Positions 13,422 through 14,246 of a DNA stretch of 14,246 bases are shown in pieces (the stretch's first letter is position 1; the number at the start of each line of letters is the position of its first letter). Below the pieces are notes generated by a model. The model saw nothing but the letters and a program-made list of their open reading frames with translations, did not search any database and was not told where the DNA came from. Source of the DNA: an uncultured Desulfobacterales bacterium. GTDB taxonomy: Bacteria; Desulfobacterota; Desulfobacteria; Desulfobacterales; G020354645. Both the position numbers and the translations under genes were made by a program. Location: assembly GCA_947259865.1 (NCBI GenBank), contig CAMYNZ010000046.1, positions 1-14,246 of the forward strand, read 5' to 3'.

Positions 13422-13805
13422 GTGACGATGAAAGAAAACCGCAACACCAGCACTGCGTTAGAGGCCTGCATAACCGAAGGAATTCATAGAGAAACCATTC
13501 ATGCCGTGAAACGGAATATGCCTGACACGGTTGCACTATATGAACTGGCCGACCTGTTTAAGCTTTTTGGTGATAGCACAAGATTGGGCATTCTTTGGGC
13601 CTTGAGCGAATCTGAAATGTGCGTTTGCGACCTCTGTGCGCTTTTAAAAATGAAACAACCGGCGGTTTCGCATCAGCTAAAAAATCTAAAACAGTCACGG
13701 ATCGTTAAAGCCAGGAGAGACGGCAAGGTCATATACTATTCCCTGGACGATGAACACATCCGCAAGCTGCTCAATTTCGGTATGGATCACGTCAGAGAAG
13801 CATAA
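13422..13805 (+). CDS. ArsR/SmtB-family metal-sensing repressor
   Basis: A 127-residue winged-helix repressor that leaves DNA on binding metal. The core runs from about 40 to 120 with LFGDSTRLGIL (48-58) and the recognition helix KQPAVSHQLKNL (78-89). It holds two potential metal sites: the alpha3-type Cys67 and Cys69 of MCVCDLC (CadC-like, with Cys72 nearby and Cys16 in the N-terminal arm), and an alpha5-type set Asp110, His112, His123 and Glu126 with the same spacing as the zinc site of SmtB. This predicts Zn, Cd or Pb sensing. The GTG at 13422 is chosen because AGGGA is eight bases upstream; ATG 13428 is the alternative. It lies 17 bp before the P-type ATPase it presumably controls. Confidence 0.93.
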   Translation: MTMKENRNTSTALEACITEGIHRETIHAVKRNMPDTVALYELADLFKLFGDSTRLGILWALSESEMCVCDLCALLKMKQPAVSHQLKNLKQSRIVKARRDGKVIYYSLDDEHIRKLLNFGMDHVREA

Positions 13806-13822
13806 TTTAAGGAACCCGAATC

Positions 13823-14246
13823 ATGGCGCAACTAGTAACGCAAAGGTTTGGCGTAAAAAATCTCGATTGCCCTTCATGTGCCGCCAAAATTGAACAGGGG
13901 CTGAAAGCACTCGATGGTGTGGATGAAGCAGTGCTCGACTTTGCCAGTTTAACCCTACATGTGAGAGCCAAGGATATTGCACAAGTGCTGGCAGCGGTAG
14001 GCAGGATTGAACCCGACGTAGAACTGGCACCCAAGTCTGAAAATGCGGCTCCGGAGGAGCACCATGAAACGTCTGCGGGGTTTAAAATAAAAAGAGAGCT
14101 TTCAGTTTTAATCCTGGCGACGGCTCTTTTTATCCTTCAGCTATTTTTTGAGAACTGGTTTCATAAAGAACCTATTGCCGGATTGGAAATAATCATTGTT
14201 TTTGCAGCCTACCTTTTAGCAGGGTGGAATGTCCTTCGCGGCGCTT
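13823..14246 (+). CDS. heavy-metal P1B-type ATPase (CadA/ZntA-like), N-terminal part
   Basis: The first 141 codons of a metal-exporting ATPase that runs off the window. Residues 1-70 form a heavy-metal-associated domain whose loop reads NLDCPSCAAKIE (Cys16 and Cys19), a variant of the GMTCxxC metal-binding motif. A charged linker with EEHHE (about 84-88) follows, then the first membrane helices (LSVLILATALFILQLFF and IIIVFAAYLLAGW). The HMA-linker-TM order is that of CadA/ZntA Zn/Cd/Pb exporters, which agrees with the zinc-type repressor just upstream. AAGGA stands nine bases before the ATG. The phosphorylation and CPC motifs that would confirm metal type lie beyond the window end. Confidence 0.9.
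   Translation, partial: MAQLVTQRFGVKNLDCPSCAAKIEQGLKALDGVDEAVLDFASLTLHVRAKDIAQVLAAVGRIEPDVELAPKSENAAPEEHHETSAGFKIKRELSVLILATALFILQLFFENWFHKEPIAGLEIIIVFAAYLLAGWNVLRGA

Overview
The window looks like chromosomal DNA of an anaerobic, fatty-acid-oxidising member of the Desulfobacterota, probably a sulfate reducer of the Desulfobacterales. This is inferred from gene content: two acyl-CoA dehydrogenases, an ETF:quinone oxidoreductase, a CooC-type nickel ATPase of the CO dehydrogenase/acetyl-CoA pathway, an AcuB/AcuC-like pair and a RAYT-type Y1 transposase. No rRNA marker is present to fix the taxon.

Layout. Positions 1-85 are the last codons of a plus-strand acyl-CoA dehydrogenase. Positions 86-651 hold no gene but contain two large hairpin-forming elements (84-228 and 321-505). 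A minus-strand cluster runs from 4931 down to 652: an AcuC/HDAC-type deacetylase, an AcuB-like CBS-ACT protein, a PrmA-type methyltransferase overlapping it, an MBL-fold hydrolase and a Sir2 deacylase. The last four are tightly spaced and probably cotranscribed. A solitary CooC gene (5178-5927, minus) follows a small repeat. The plus strand then carries a complete acyl-CoA dehydrogenase, a small phasin-like coiled-coil protein and an AarF/UbiB kinase-like protein. A short two-helix membrane protein (9795-9974, minus) converges on the UbiB gene. A RAYT-like element (10035-11069) with perfect 26-bp terminal inverted repeats is followed by ETF:quinone oxidoreductase (minus). A gene-poor stretch (12806-13421) contains the decayed remnant of a four-helix-bundle (23S rRNA intervening-sequence type) protein inside inverted repeats. 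The window closes with a metal-resistance operon: an ArsR/SmtB repressor and the start of a heavy-metal P1B ATPase.

How the genes fit together. The acyl-CoA dehydrogenases pass electrons to ETF, and ETF:quinone oxidoreductase passes them to the membrane quinone pool. The two deacetylases of unrelated chemistry, with an AcuB-like nucleotide sensor, suggest control of acyl-CoA enzymes by reversible lysine acetylation. CooC would serve the CO dehydrogenase that handles the resulting acetyl-CoA. The most unusual material is non-coding or mobile: the two hairpin elements, the RAYT element whose terminal repeat encodes the transposase C-terminus, and the repeat-bounded four-helix-bundle remnant. 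I found no CRISPR array, tRNA, rRNA or clear novel defence system.
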